Of a DNA stretch of 64,000 bases, positions 25,105 to 34,157 are shown one piece after another (the stretch's first letter is position 1; every line of letters starts with the position of its first letter). Source of the stretch: a virus; the IMG/VR virus record IMGVR_UViG_3300034073_002333, positions 1-64,000 of that record, one strand, 5' to 3'. A program made the translations under genes and the position numbers. Under the pieces are notes generated by a model. The model was not told where the DNA came from. It worked only from the letters and a program-made list of their open reading frames with translations, and made no database searches.

Positions 25105-26513
25105 TATTTACTACTGTTAAATAGGTTAAAGTAATCGCTTAACAGGCGCTTTCGTTTATCCGTAACATCTACCGTAAGTTCATTACTAAAACCTTTGGGT
25201 TTGAATGTTAGTTTAGACTCATTGGTAAATATAACTGTGGTTTCACGAGGAAATCCAGAACCCACTAATTTACCTTCAAGTAAAATACCACCACGCAATA
25301 GTGTCATTGAGTGCCCATCTAGTTCTTGCAAAAAGCTAAACAAACTACTAGGTGTACGCAACGAGACTATCTGTGGAAAGTCAGCACCAAACGTTCGTTT
25401 AAAATCATCCATAGACAATTTAAACTCACACCCTTTAATGTGTGCAAATTGTTTTACCTGAAAACGACGACTAGCTGATAACCATTGTTTAACCGCATCT
25501 GACATTTCTGTTAACTTTTGTTCAAGTGTAATATCTGAAAATTCGCTCTTAAACTCAGTTAACATTTTATCAAGACCTACAGCGGTTTCACAGCAGCGAT
25601 TAAGCGTTGAAGTTCCGATTGGTTCTTCTTGCTTGGGTTGAAGTTGTGATTCCAATATTGTACCTACGTAGATAACTTCCATATCGCTACGTTTAGTATC
25701 TATCCAAACAATTTTAAACGTCTGAGTTGTTACATGGTCAACTATTGAGTGAAGAACATCAGTCGCTGAAATGTACTTCTGTAACCAATTAATAACATCA
25801 GAGCTTTTGCGTGGTTTCAAACCACCGAACGTCACTTCTCGACACGCTGCAAGGTACAAATTACGCATGTTCAATTCAAACCATTCAGGTGAGACGGCTG
25901 CAAGGTAGATAGTCTTATCCACTTTTGCATTTAGCGAGTCCTGAAGGTTTGTTCCAACTTTAATTGTAGGCATACGTTTAGCTTCATTAAGTCCAGAAAC
26001 TAAACTGCTAAAAACACGTTGTCTAAATTGACGTTCATCGCGACCACCGTTTGATGTAGTTTCACGTGATTTAGCAGCAGCAATACCCGGTTCATGGAAA
26101 AAGGATAAATCCAATACACTTTGCAGAGTTTCACCTTTATGTAACGATATAAAATCTACCGTCTCTTTTAGCGTATCTAACGGATTGGTGTTGTAATACG
26201 CAACATCAACTGCAATGTGCATCGGTAAATCTTTGTGTAGTCCTGTCACAATAACGTCTGCTGGGAACAGCGTATATGGATACAACTTCTCTTTAGGAGC
26301 AGTAATCGTTTGTTCTTTAAAGAAGCGATTCATCCAATCAAAGAAGACATCTGTCAATGCAGCGTCGTCGTTGTGTGTTAAATAACGATTTGCAGTGTGT
26401 TCTGAATATGTAAACGGTTTTGGAAACATCCATGACAGGATTTGTTCACCAAATAAAGCACGGGCTAAATATGCGGAGATAGTAACACGTTGAAATGATT
26501 TTGACTTTGACAT
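25104..26513 (-). CDS. Unknown protein, 469 aa
   Basis: Mixed alpha/beta protein beginning MSKSKSFQRVTI. No recognised motif and no membrane segment. AAGGA lies 12 bases from the ATG, separated by AACAAAAAATAAA, the same A-rich string that flanks many terminators here. It stands between the DNA polymerase half and the deaminase genes and is bounded by terminators, so it is probably transcribed with little coupling to either. Function unknown. Confidence 0.65.
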   Translation of the reverse strand: MSKSKSFQRVTISAYLARALFGEQILSWMFPKPFTYSEHTANRYLTHNDDAALTDVFFDWMNRFFKEQTITAPKEKLYPYTLFPADVIVTGLHKDLPMHIAVDVAYYNTNPLDTLKETVDFISLHKGETLQSVLDLSFFHEPGIAAAKSRETTSNGGRDERQFRQRVFSSLVSGLNEAKRMPTIKVGTNLQDSLNAKVDKTIYLAAVSPEWFELNMRNLYLAACREVTFGGLKPRKSSDVINWLQKYISATDVLHSIVDHVTTQTFKIVWIDTKRSDMEVIYVGTILESQLQPKQEEPIGTSTLNRCCETAVGLDKMLTEFKSEFSDITLEQKLTEMSDAVKQWLSASRRFQVKQFAHIKGCEFKLSMDDFKRTFGADFPQIVSLRTPSSLFSFLQELDGHSMTLLRGGILLEGKLVGSGFPRETTVIFTNESKLTFKPKGFSNELTVDVTDKRKRLLSDYFNLFNSSK

Positions 26514-26552
26514 TTTATTTTTTGTTCCTTGTAAATAAAAAAGAGATAGAAA

Positions 26553-26575
26553 AGAAGAGGGAACTTCCCTCTTCT
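26553..26575 (-). terminator. Intrinsic terminator after the 223-aa gene
   Basis: AGAAGAGGGAA/TTCCCTCTTCT with a single central C, followed on the minus strand by TCTTTTTTATTT. Confidence 0.85.
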
Positions 26576-26581
26576 GTGGTT

Positions 26582-27253
26582 TTATGATTTAAACAAATCA
26601 CTCGACTTAAAGGATAGTAAAATATCTTTAAGCATAGGTTCGATGTAACTATACCGAGAACGTGTAGCTCCGGGTATGTTTAAACGCTTTGTGTCCATCT
26701 CTGAGATGATATTAAACGAAGGCAATGGTTTTATATTGCTGTACTCTCTACGTGCGTACACAAGATGCACATCAAACCCATCGCGGTCCACCCAACTACT
26801 TTGAAGACTTCGGGTTGTCTTTACAACAAATCCCGAATGTCCATCCACCGTCTTTACACTAACAAGAACAAAGTTAGGTAGTTTAGTCACATCTAAAAAA
26901 CCCATCATCTCACTAACTTGAGGACATGTACTGGTTTGCATCTGAAATAGCTCAGCACTATAACGACCAAATGCAAAAGGTCCAGGTAAAACACGATGAA
27001 GTGATTCAATAACTGAACCTTCATGTAGTGGACGGCTCTCAAATAGCTTCAGAGCGATTCTAAGCGTGTTTCTCGATGCAAAGCCCCAAAGGTACGGATG
27101 CTTAATACAAACGAACCAGATGACTTGTATCGTCATTAAACGAACGTGATAAATAAACTTCGAATGGTTAGATGTCTCAAATGCAATTAATAAAATAACA
27201 GCAAGAAGACTTCCCATTGAAATCAATGTCCATATGAGTAATTGTGAATCCAT
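26582..27253 (-). CDS. Membrane-anchored protein, 223 aa
   Basis: Start at ATG 27253 (MDSQLLIWTL), with GAGG seven bases upstream and 13 bp past the deaminase stop; the longer reading overlaps dcd by 90 bases. A strong hydrophobic segment covers residues 4-26 and a second weaker one about 37-58. The C-terminal 150 residues are soluble alpha/beta. No recognised family. It sits directly downstream of dcd in the same operon, though a metabolic link is not evident. Confidence 0.6.
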   Translation of the reverse strand: MDSQLLIWTLISMGSLLAVILLIAFETSNHSKFIYHVRLMTIQVIWFVCIKHPYLWGFASRNTLRIALKLFESRPLHEGSVIESLHRVLPGPFAFGRYSAELFQMQTSTCPQVSEMMGFLDVTKLPNFVLVSVKTVDGHSGFVVKTTRSLQSSWVDRDGFDVHLVYARREYSNIKPLPSFNIISEMDTKRLNIPGATRSRYSYIEPMLKDILLSFKSSDLFKS

Positions 27254-27266
27254 ACCTATCCTCACT

Positions 27267-27938
27267 TTATAAAAGGGATTCAGTAATCCCTTCTTGCTTA
27301 TCGTACTTTCCGCCTGTGTACGCTTTATCAGGAGCATACCGTGAACGGAAGAAGACAAGCTGACTCACACCGATGTCTGCATACATACGAATTGGATTCG
27401 GGGTGTTGTTAGCAATCTCTACCACGAGATGACCTGACCAACCCGGTTCCAAAGGAGAAACCAACACATCTAACCCTAAACGAGCCAATGTGGATTTACC
27501 TGTACAAATACCAAACACATCGTTAGGAAGGTTAAAGTATTCAACACTACGCGACAACACCGTTGTACCTGGTGGGATGATTATCCATTCCCCAGAGGAT
27601 TCTGTCACATAACGACCTGGTTGTGGATTGAGAATGTCAATCGTCCCTTCTTCAGGTCTATCAAACAACTTCCACTCAGGTGCTAAACGAATGTCATACC
27701 CCATTGATGAAATACCGTAGCTTGGGATACGCGCACCTTTATCATTCACTGATGTACGTTCAGCAAATGGTGTTAACAATGGTTTCTCATTGTCGTTGAA
27801 TGGAAAACACATACGACGTATTTCTGAATCTGGCAGAATACCCGGATAGTTGTATTCGCGCATTTTAAGTGGACTAAGTGCGTTTTCTTCACCCAGAAGC
27901 TCTAGACTAATTCCTACATCGTTATTTTCATCTGACAT
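27267..27938 (-). CDS. dcd: dCTP deaminase
   Basis: Deaminates dCTP to dUTP in the route to dTMP; some members also release dUMP. Family signatures in order: GYDIRLAPEW (substrate and trimer region), GKSTLARLGLDV (family GRSSLARLG, with the Arg replaced by Lys), PGWSGHLVVEIAN (family PGWSGxxxLEFxN, with the catalytic Glu retained) and SQLVFF. The length of 223 aa is slightly above the usual 190-200 because of an acidic N-terminal extension of about 40 residues. AGGGG lies seven bases before ATG. A terminator follows the upstream gene, so this begins a short operon. Works with the Tmk encoded at 3726-4502. Confidence 0.9.
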   Translation of the reverse strand: MSDENNDVGISLELLGEENALSPLKMREYNYPGILPDSEIRRMCFPFNDNEKPLLTPFAERTSVNDKGARIPSYGISSMGYDIRLAPEWKLFDRPEEGTIDILNPQPGRYVTESSGEWIIIPPGTTVLSRSVEYFNLPNDVFGICTGKSTLARLGLDVLVSPLEPGWSGHLVVEIANNTPNPIRMYADIGVSQLVFFRSRYAPDKAYTGGKYDKQEGITESLL

Positions 27939-27968
27939 TATTGTCCCCTAACTTTTTTATTAAAAAAT

Positions 27969-28004
27969 AAAGTAACCTACACAATAGTGCATGTAGGTTA
28001 CTTT
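27969..28004 (-). terminator. Intrinsic terminator after the 429-aa gene
   Basis: A 13-bp stem (AAAGTAACCTACA and complement) with a 10-base loop, followed on the minus strand by TTTTTTAATAAAAAAG. Confidence 0.8.
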
Positions 28005-28010
28005 TTACAC

Positions 28011-29300
28011 TTACTGATTCGCCAGCGTATCTAAGCCAGATTGAAGCGGGTTTTCAGTAGCGGGTTGTTTGCTTTGAAGGATAGCGATGCCAGTGCTCAT
28101 GACTGCATCTGAAAGTGAATCCAGCGACACCGTATAGTGTTGACATAAATTCACGACAAAGGTAGTCACTGTAGTCAGGTCTTCCATTTCATTTGGTTGA
28201 ATCGCTTTTAACGCTTCAATAAAATCTGATGAGACAACGACCTGTCCATCAACCACACGTGTGTAGTCAGGGTAGACGTACTGTATAAACAATGCTTGCA
28301 GTTGTGCTACCACAACAAACACGTCATCTGCAACCAACTGTTCTTTCTTTACCAACACATCAGAAACTTCCAGTAGGAATTGAACCAGTGGATTTTCTGA
28401 CTCGCCTGTAAAGACAGACAGCGATGGCCACAATGTAGCTGAATAAAGACGTAGTGATGGCCAGTTGATTAACAGAGATTGAATCTGCTGTTCAACCGTT
28501 TGTTCTACAGTGATTTCACCTTCAGGGGTTGGTGTATCAAATTTATGACGACCCATACCCATGATATTCAAATAGGTTTGTCCTAATGACGAACCAATCA
28601 TTTCATCGACCTGCTCAGCTACACAGTTAAACAAACCACCAAAATCAGTAGGTTGTGTTGATTGGTCAACCTGAGCTGCTGGTTCAGTGGTGTTTTCTGT
28701 TGTTTTAGTTTGTTCCATAGTTTCCATTGTTGTCTCCGGGTTTTCTTTTAATACAGTGTGCAGGCGGTCAACGGTTTTTAGACGTTCAACGTCAATCCAC
28801 TGACAATACTGCAACATGCGCTGATTGTCTTCTTCTAAACGAAACACGGTACGTGCATCCACATACCCTTTAAACTTACGCGCTGTCTTTAAGCATAAAA
28901 ACAAATCGCGAGCTAAGTGCACTTTCTGTTCTATGGACGCTGTTTCCATCCAGTGTGCGCTGATGCACATGAACATATCTGGAAACCCATAGTTACTTAA
29001 GAAGTAGTGAACTTTACTTGGTTGCAATGAACGCCACGTGCATTGACGTAGTAAGTTCTCTGCAACTAATTGAACACGAACACCGTACTCAGTCCACCAA
29101 TCCATATTCAGCGTTTTGACTAAGTGAACGAACTGTTCACGTGTGAATTCTCGCTGGTCCACGATATCGGCAAGAATCAATGCCTGTTCTGGACGTAGTG
29201 GTTCTTGACTATCTTTAACATGCTTTTTAAAGCACGCCATAATTGCCCAACGTAATGACATACGTTCGACTAAGAACTGTCTTACAATTTCTGTTGACAT
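28011..29300 (-). CDS. Unknown protein, 429 aa
   Basis: Two predicted helical regions flank a T/E/Q-rich linker at about residues 190-220. No catalytic motif. A GAGGA site precedes ATG. A promoter-like element lies about 60 bp upstream (29363-29387) and terminators lie on both sides, so it is probably its own transcription unit. It belongs to a block of unknown genes (28-33 kb) that may be virion or assembly genes. No family is recognised. Confidence 0.6.
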   Translation of the reverse strand: MSTEIVRQFLVERMSLRWAIMACFKKHVKDSQEPLRPEQALILADIVDQREFTREQFVHLVKTLNMDWWTEYGVRVQLVAENLLRQCTWRSLQPSKVHYFLSNYGFPDMFMCISAHWMETASIEQKVHLARDLFLCLKTARKFKGYVDARTVFRLEEDNQRMLQYCQWIDVERLKTVDRLHTVLKENPETTMETMEQTKTTENTTEPAAQVDQSTQPTDFGGLFNCVAEQVDEMIGSSLGQTYLNIMGMGRHKFDTPTPEGEITVEQTVEQQIQSLLINWPSLRLYSATLWPSLSVFTGESENPLVQFLLEVSDVLVKKEQLVADDVFVVVAQLQALFIQYVYPDYTRVVDGQVVVSSDFIEALKAIQPNEMEDLTTVTTFVVNLCQHYTVSLDSLSDAVMSTGIAILQSKQPATENPLQSGLDTLANQ

Positions 29301-29362
29301 GGGATATTCCTCTTTACTTTTTATGAATGAAAGACATAGAGATTTATCTCAATGCCTATATA

Positions 29363-29387
29363 GACTCACGTTAGTGATATAGGTTTA
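29363..29387 (-). promoter_or_regulatory. Promoter-like element upstream of the 429-aa gene
   Basis: On the minus strand TAAACCTATATCACTAACG is followed by TGAGTC. It aligns with the element upstream of the beta subunit gene (ACAAACCTATATCATAACTG then TGAGT) and begins about 85 bp before the ATG. Confidence 0.5.
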
Positions 29388-29407
29388 AAAAAGTTTTAAA
29401 ACAAAGA

Positions 29408-29441
29408 AGATAGAGAAGGAGCGTGTGCTCCTTCTCTATCT
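29408..29441 (-). terminator. Strong hairpin after the 360-aa gene
   Basis: A 15-bp perfect stem (AGATAGAGAAGGAGC and complement) with loop GTGT, followed on the minus strand by TCTTTG. It lies just past the stop codon at 29448. Confidence 0.8.
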
Positions 29442-29447
29442 GACTAC

Positions 29448-30530
29448 TTAGATTTTACACGCACCATCTTCACAATCGTTAGATGCTTCAATGGCTTCTT
29501 CAGAATCAACTGCAACAGCCTGTTGTTCAGCGATAGACTGCAACTGAGATTCATCTGGATTAAAATTATCCAAATCAAAATCATCCGTGGTGTGTTTGGC
29601 TATGACACCTTCCAGAGTTCCCAGCACTTCAGGTAACCCTTCCTTTAAGGCAGCTTTTGTCTCATCGGATAAACCGTGAACTGCGTCAACCAGAGCTGGG
29701 TCTAAACTGTGTTCAGCATCACCCGAACGGTCTAAGTGACGTTGGTCTAACTGTGGGTCTTGATGACCATCCAATTCGCCAATGTCTTGCTCTTCACCAC
29801 CTGATAACGCAGCCAGTACCGCTTGATTCATGTCTGTTGCAGACGCTGCTTCATTGTGCAACGCTTCATCAAACATCTGTGGGATAAACACAGGAATATC
29901 CCATGTAATTGCCACAGGAGGTTGCCATGCTTCACCATTGGTATCTGGCACCATAATTTTCAAGTTAGGTGGAAGGATGTGGTTAAACAGCTCATCTGTA
30001 GTCACAGAATCAGCGATATTGTTTAATTCACGATACTTCGACTCACACAGGAAGCCACCCAGCTCAACAGGGATATGCCACATGTTAGTTTCTTTACTTA
30101 AGCTGGCGCTGGATACATGCGCAGTCACCCAGTAACCGATAAAGTTAGTATCGTTTAACTGAGTGTGTCCCAGTTTGTTGTTGGTGGCATTTGTATCTAT
30201 TTCAAATGGGATACATGAAATAGCTGTGATGTTAATAGCACTTTGTAAAATGCTATCGTACAAACCATTGATGACTTCACGGTGCTCTTCAACCGATTTG
30301 CCTGGTGGTGGATTTACCGGAATACCCACGGCGTTTTGAATAGTGATTGGAATCAGAGTTTCAAAGAACTCATAATCGGCAGCGAACTGTTCGCGACTAA
30401 TCACTGCTGGGTAGTTATCTGCGTAAACCAATAACGCACTAGCGTCTTGATTCATAACTGGTTGGCTGCGAAGTACAGCGATTAATTTACCTGTTTCTTT
30501 ATTGCGATATAACTGATTAAAGTGTTCCAT
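29448..30530 (-). CDS. Unknown protein with acidic C-terminal tail, 360 aa
   Basis: The N-terminal 230 residues look like a folded alpha/beta domain; the C-terminal 110 are acidic and probably disordered (EEQDIGELDG, DDFDLDNFNPDES), ending in CEDGACKI. AAGGA lies before the ATG. A promoter-like element lies upstream and terminators lie on both sides, giving a single-gene unit. No family is recognised. Some DNA mimics and scaffold proteins have such acidic tails, but nothing here separates those options. Confidence 0.6.
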   Translation of the reverse strand: MEHFNQLYRNKETGKLIAVLRSQPVMNQDASALLVYADNYPAVISREQFAADYEFFETLIPITIQNAVGIPVNPPPGKSVEEHREVINGLYDSILQSAINITAISCIPFEIDTNATNNKLGHTQLNDTNFIGYWVTAHVSSASLSKETNMWHIPVELGGFLCESKYRELNNIADSVTTDELFNHILPPNLKIMVPDTNGEAWQPPVAITWDIPVFIPQMFDEALHNEAASATDMNQAVLAALSGGEEQDIGELDGHQDPQLDQRHLDRSGDAEHSLDPALVDAVHGLSDETKAALKEGLPEVLGTLEGVIAKHTTDDFDLDNFNPDESQLQSIAEQQAVAVDSEEAIEASNDCEDGACKI

Positions 30531-30560
30531 GATGGTCCTTATGAAAGTATCATTGTTACT

Positions 30561-30590
30561 ACGGGTCTACACAACAATGATATATATTTG
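30561..30590 (-). promoter_or_regulatory. Promoter-like element upstream of the 360-aa gene
   Basis: On the minus strand CAAATATATATCATTG is followed by TTGTGTAGACCC, resembling the CAAACCTATATCATAA...GTGAG element found before other operons. It lies about 30-60 bp from the ATG. Confidence 0.45.
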
Positions 30591-30607
30591 AAAAAACATA
30601 TAAAAGA

Positions 30608-30629
30608 GTCGTAGGGATGACCCTACGAC
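30608..30629 (-). terminator. Terminator after the frameshifted gene pair
   Basis: GTCGTAGGG/CCCTACGAC, loop ATGA, followed on the minus strand by TCTTTTATATG. Confidence 0.8.
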
Positions 30630-30636
30630 ATCAATA

Positions 30637-31131
30637 TTACCTGTCCTTACCTTTCTTCTCTTTCTCAGCCTCAGCTTTACGTTTGGCTTCTTCTTGAAGA
30701 CGTGCAACATAATCCTTGTAGTGAACTAACGCATCAATAATTAATTGTTGATGGCTTCGTTCTAACATCGTGAATTCACGATGTGTATACCCTGTGAGTT
30801 CCTTGACGTTGTTCTTTAAAAACTTATCAAGGGATAAACGAAATGGATCTATCTTTCGAATATCCTCTTTTGGGTGAAGGATGATACCAGACCATGGATG
30901 TGGGTCTTTGGTGTGGTCATGTATTCCGTAGTCCATGTCATACGCCATCCCGAGCACTTGTCCAGCAAGCACAGAATCGTGCGTGTGATAGTGTCGTAAC
31001 GTATTTGAAACCTGAGGTGTGTTAAAGAATTCCTTCTGACCAAACTGAGGAGACAGCACATGACTGTCAGGAGCCTCTAGATTCTGGTTAGTGTCTTGGA
31101 TGAACGGCGGGACAGTAGGGTAAAAAAACAC
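30637..31131 (-). CDS. C-terminal part of a probable -1 frameshift product
   Basis: This frame has only a GTG start inside a run of seven T and no ribosome site, and overlaps the end of the 540-aa gene by 55 bases. Its first codons are GTG TTT TTT TAC, so a -1 slip on T-TTT-TTT in the upstream gene would join them into a protein of about 687 aa. The segment is hydrophilic, includes H-Y-H-T-H-D and ends in a long basic and acidic helix (EEAKRKAEAEKEKKGKDR). It may never be made alone. The alternative is a gene recently split by an indel in the homopolymer. Function unknown. Confidence 0.7.
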   Translation of the reverse strand: MFFYPTVPPFIQDTNQNLEAPDSHVLSPQFGQKEFFNTPQVSNTLRHYHTHDSVLAGQVLGMAYDMDYGIHDHTKDPHPWSGIILHPKEDIRKIDPFRLSLDKFLKNNVKELTGYTHREFTMLERSHQQLIIDALVHYKDYVARLQEEAKRKAEAEKEKKGKDR

Positions 31132-32699
31132 TCTAACGCATCCACTGCAATCAAGTGTTCTAAGTTCTTTAACTTGAACGCTGGGTGAGGTTCAGATTTA
31201 CACTTTGTACAGGTGTGGTACGGAATACCAAACGCATCAATCGTCGCGTTGCTAATGAACGTTTCGATTTTCTCTTTATACGTTTTGTACAAATCATCTT
31301 CACCAGACCACTCATTTAGCGTACGTTCAATGTCAAGTACATCGGTAACAAAGATTTCATCTACATACTCGATTTTCTTAATCCAGTGTGCGTAACGACG
31401 CATCCGTGTAACCATGGCTTGTTGAAGGATGAACGCATCGCGCTCTTTTTCAGAAGGTTCTTGTTTGAACGTTTCTTTAATCATTTCAACAATACCGTCT
31501 ACCCAACGGCGACCTGAATCCATAAACGTCTGGATGGTGGGGACTTCCAGATGCAACCAGATACCTTCCATCAACTCAACGCGATCGATTTGTTTCGCTA
31601 CGTGTGCGTTCTGATACGTCTCAAGACGGTCTGCTGTCATTGCTGCATCAGATAACAACATTGCTTTTTGGATAGCTGTTAACGATGCATCATCCGTTTG
31701 AAGCATGTGGTTTAAGTTCACCGTACCTTCATCAATGTGTGTACACTTTTCAGGGTTAGACACACACGGGCGAACCATGTAATACCCGTGTGGGTACACA
31801 GTAATCATCATGGATGCTAACAGACGAGGTACGTCAGTCACACGAATAACTTTACGCAAGTCTTCAGCAACTACAGACTCATAGTTGGTGTGAAACACTT
31901 TACGTAATGCTAAATCCACCGCATGTTTAAACATGTAGATACTGGTGTTCGCAAACGAAGCACCGGCTGTACGACGGCCTAAGTTTATTTTATCTAAACT
32001 GATAGCCTGTTCAACCTGTAACAACTCAGCATCCAGTGGTGCACGAATACCCAAACGAATCCCAGTGTGGAATAATGGGAAGTCTAACGTTGTACCCAGG
32101 TTTGCAGATTGACGCGCTAATAACAATGCATCTTCACCGCTGACTACTGAGTTTGCGCGTTTACTGACGTTAAACTTTGAACGTTTTGGACCAATGGTGA
32201 CATCACCGTGTTTTACTTGGTTTGTCCAATCACTACCTTCACGTTCGAAGTGGTGAGTAACATCGTCCGAATGATACTGACCTAATGCAATGGTGGTGGC
32301 TTCAACCCATTGATTGATTTTATCGCCGCTGACAATTTTCTTTTCCGTTAAATCACGGATTTCTTTAAAGTCAGTTTTACTGATGGTCAGTACAACCAAT
32401 GGTTCGTCGTGTTTACCATCCGATGGAATAGATAAGACAAATGGATGACGACCTGCTGGTATTTCATACGCACGAAGAACAGATGGTCTTTCAGTGACTG
32501 AGGATTCACTGTCGTCGTCTGATGTAGTTTCATCGTCAGAGTCTGATGAAACTTCGGTGTTAACAGACTGGTCATCTGCGGGAGCTGGTGACGGTTCGTC
32601 TTTTGGAACTTCTACAGCTTGCACAGTTGTGTCTGTGTCTGCCAAAAAAGGTTCATTAGGATTGTACTCACCAATCCCGTTGGTTTCGTTTACGGTCAT
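31077..32699 (-). CDS. Unknown protein, 540 aa, with probable -1 frameshift to a 687-aa form
   Basis: The first 75 residues are acidic, S/D/E/T-rich and disordered. A folded domain follows, ending with CTKCK...HP at about 500-510, a possible half zinc site. The reading frame runs only 14 codons past the run of seven T (31122-31128 on the plus strand), where frame -1 is open for 161 more codons. The start overlaps the 154-aa gene stop as ATGA. A shorter and a longer product sharing an N-terminus recalls phage tail-assembly chaperones, but size and sequence give no direct support. Confidence 0.7.
   Translation of the reverse strand: MTVNETNGIGEYNPNEPFLADTDTTVQAVEVPKDEPSPAPADDQSVNTEVSSDSDDETTSDDDSESSVTERPSVLRAYEIPAGRHPFVLSIPSDGKHDEPLVVLTISKTDFKEIRDLTEKKIVSGDKINQWVEATTIALGQYHSDDVTHHFEREGSDWTNQVKHGDVTIGPKRSKFNVSKRANSVVSGEDALLLARQSANLGTTLDFPLFHTGIRLGIRAPLDAELLQVEQAISLDKINLGRRTAGASFANTSIYMFKHAVDLALRKVFHTNYESVVAEDLRKVIRVTDVPRLLASMMITVYPHGYYMVRPCVSNPEKCTHIDEGTVNLNHMLQTDDASLTAIQKAMLLSDAAMTADRLETYQNAHVAKQIDRVELMEGIWLHLEVPTIQTFMDSGRRWVDGIVEMIKETFKQEPSEKERDAFILQQAMVTRMRRYAHWIKKIEYVDEIFVTDVLDIERTLNEWSGEDDLYKTYKEKIETFISNATIDAFGIPYHTCTKCKSEPHPAFKLKNLEHLIAVDALECFFTLLSRRSSKTLTRI
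31122..31128 (-). promoter_or_regulatory. T-TTT-TTT slippery heptamer for -1 frameshifting
   Basis: On the minus strand codons TGT TTT TTT ACC contain the X-XXY-YYZ heptamer T-TTT-TTT in the correct phase for a -1 slip into the 30637-31131 frame. A hairpin (GACAG/CTGTC within GAGG...CCTC) lies about 50 bases downstream, farther than usual for a stimulator. Confidence 0.6.
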
Positions 32700-33160
32700 T
32701 CTACGGTCTCCACTTCAGGTGATGCTTTAGCGGCTTCATCGCGTTTACGCGCTGCTTCATTTAACAAATCCATCAGCGTAGAAATGTTAGCATCCACAGT
32801 TTCAACAAAGTCTTCTAAAATAGTAGAAAACTCTAAACCGATTTGGTTTGCACGATGTTTTTCAGCATCTGTGTTAAACACAGACTTTGGATTAAATTTG
32901 GTACGAACTACTTCAACCCGAACTGCTAGGCGACGCACATCGGCATCGATGAAACCTGCTAATTCAACGACGCGTGCTTTGTCTGCATGTGCCATTAACG
33001 TCTCATCAGACATGAGTGGGTTTAAACGAGATGGCGTATTTAACGCATTGGTTACTTTGGCATCCAGTGTAAACAAGTCGTGCAGAATGTTTTGAGTTTC
33101 TTTCATCTTCTGTCGTGCTTGGTACTTACCTTTGCGTTGACGTTGGCGTTCTTTAGTCAT
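32696..33160 (-). CDS. Unknown basic-start helical protein, 154 aa
   Basis: Begins MTKERQRQRKGKYQARQKMK, strongly basic, then an all-helical body with an acidic C-terminal end. AAGGA lies before the ATG with a long spacer. It is translationally coupled (ATGA) to the 540-aa gene and is the first gene of that operon, next to the 139-bp divergent promoter region. No family is recognised; the basic N-terminus could bind nucleic acid. Confidence 0.6.
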   Translation of the reverse strand: MTKERQRQRKGKYQARQKMKETQNILHDLFTLDAKVTNALNTPSRLNPLMSDETLMAHADKARVVELAGFIDADVRRLAVRVEVVRTKFNPKSVFNTDAEKHRANQIGLEFSTILEDFVETVDANISTLMDLLNEAARKRDEAAKASPEVETVE

Positions 33161-33299
33161 GGTAAAAAATCCTTATTCAATCAATGTATGTAATGGTTTG
33201 TTGTGTGATAGCTGACTATATTAGGGTGAGTCTCTGTGTTTTTTTACAAACCACTTTTCAATCTTATAGACTCCCTTACATATATAAGGAAAAGAATAT
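33161..33299. promoter_or_regulatory. Divergent promoter region
   Basis: On the plus strand 33212-33234 holds GACTATATTAGGGTGAGTC, close to the TATATCA...GTGAGT elements seen elsewhere on the minus strand, followed 65 bp later by AAGGAAAAG and the ATG at 33300. On the minus strand ACAAACCATTACATACATTG, near 33182-33202, resembles the TACAAACATACATTAT element before chmA. Both point to divergent promoters. Confidence 0.5.
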
Positions 33300-34157
33300 A
33301 TGCTCACTATTATCGAGCTAGTAGAAAACGCATCCCCTAATTCACGTGGCTACACTATTTTAGATGCAGATAAATTATTTGCAGAAGCTAAAATAGAAGA
33401 CCACTTGGACCAATTAGATTACATTTTTAGTTTAATGGTTGGTGGTTGTGAAACGTCTGGTATTGTAGATGCTGTTGAAGAAGTTTATTTATCGATTACG
33501 TTAGATAAGCTATCTGAACATGGTGTGTGTTTAGCGGATGATGCAACGTTATTTCAAGCCATCACCTATCTTCGTGTCTTCTTATCGATTACTGCGTTTG
33601 AAGATTTAGCATCTGTAGTGGAGTATGTTGATGAAACAGAACTTACTCCTGAAGAGCGTTTACTTGAAATTACAACATTTGTAACTGATGTTCAGTCTGA
33701 TGCACTCTTAGGTTCTATTGCCTCAGTTTCTGAAGTCTGTATGACCATGATTCGTGACTACTGTAACGTTGAATTAGACAAACGCAAATACCGTCCAGTA
33801 GAAGTGTTTGACAACAAACACATTAAAGCGTTTATCGCACTTACAAAGACAGATGGGTTTACAAAATACACGCCTTCTCGGTTTATTCGTTTTATTCGAG
33901 AAGAGGGTGGTAAACTTGGATATGACGTGGGTGTTTATCTGCGTGAGTTTTTTGATGATGGTATTACACAAGTTACGGATGATGTTGTAGGTGATGTGAT
34001 TGCTGCACACTTGGGTATGGGTATTCCTCCTGAATCCATTATAGACGTTGTTTCAAGAACGATTGAACCGTTTGTTCATGATGCGTCTGTACTGTCTGGT
34101 TTGATTCAGAAACTTTCTTCGTTTGAATTTATGAAAGCATCTAAGGGTGTTGTATGA
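33300..34157 (+). CDS. Unknown helical protein, 285 aa
   Basis: All-helical acidic protein beginning MLTIIELVENAS, with AAGGA before the ATG. It overlaps the RNA polymerase beta' C-terminal gene as ATGA, so the two are made together and may assemble together. The position matches an uncharacterised gene just before gp80 in phiKZ as I remember it. No domain is recognised; a polymerase-associated or virion role is inferred from coupling alone. Confidence 0.6.
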   Translation: MLTIIELVENASPNSRGYTILDADKLFAEAKIEDHLDQLDYIFSLMVGGCETSGIVDAVEEVYLSITLDKLSEHGVCLADDATLFQAITYLRVFLSITAFEDLASVVEYVDETELTPEERLLEITTFVTDVQSDALLGSIASVSEVCMTMIRDYCNVELDKRKYRPVEVFDNKHIKAFIALTKTDGFTKYTPSRFIRFIREEGGKLGYDVGVYLREFFDDGITQVTDDVVGDVIAAHLGMGIPPESIIDVVSRTIEPFVHDASVLSGLIQKLSSFEFMKASKGVV

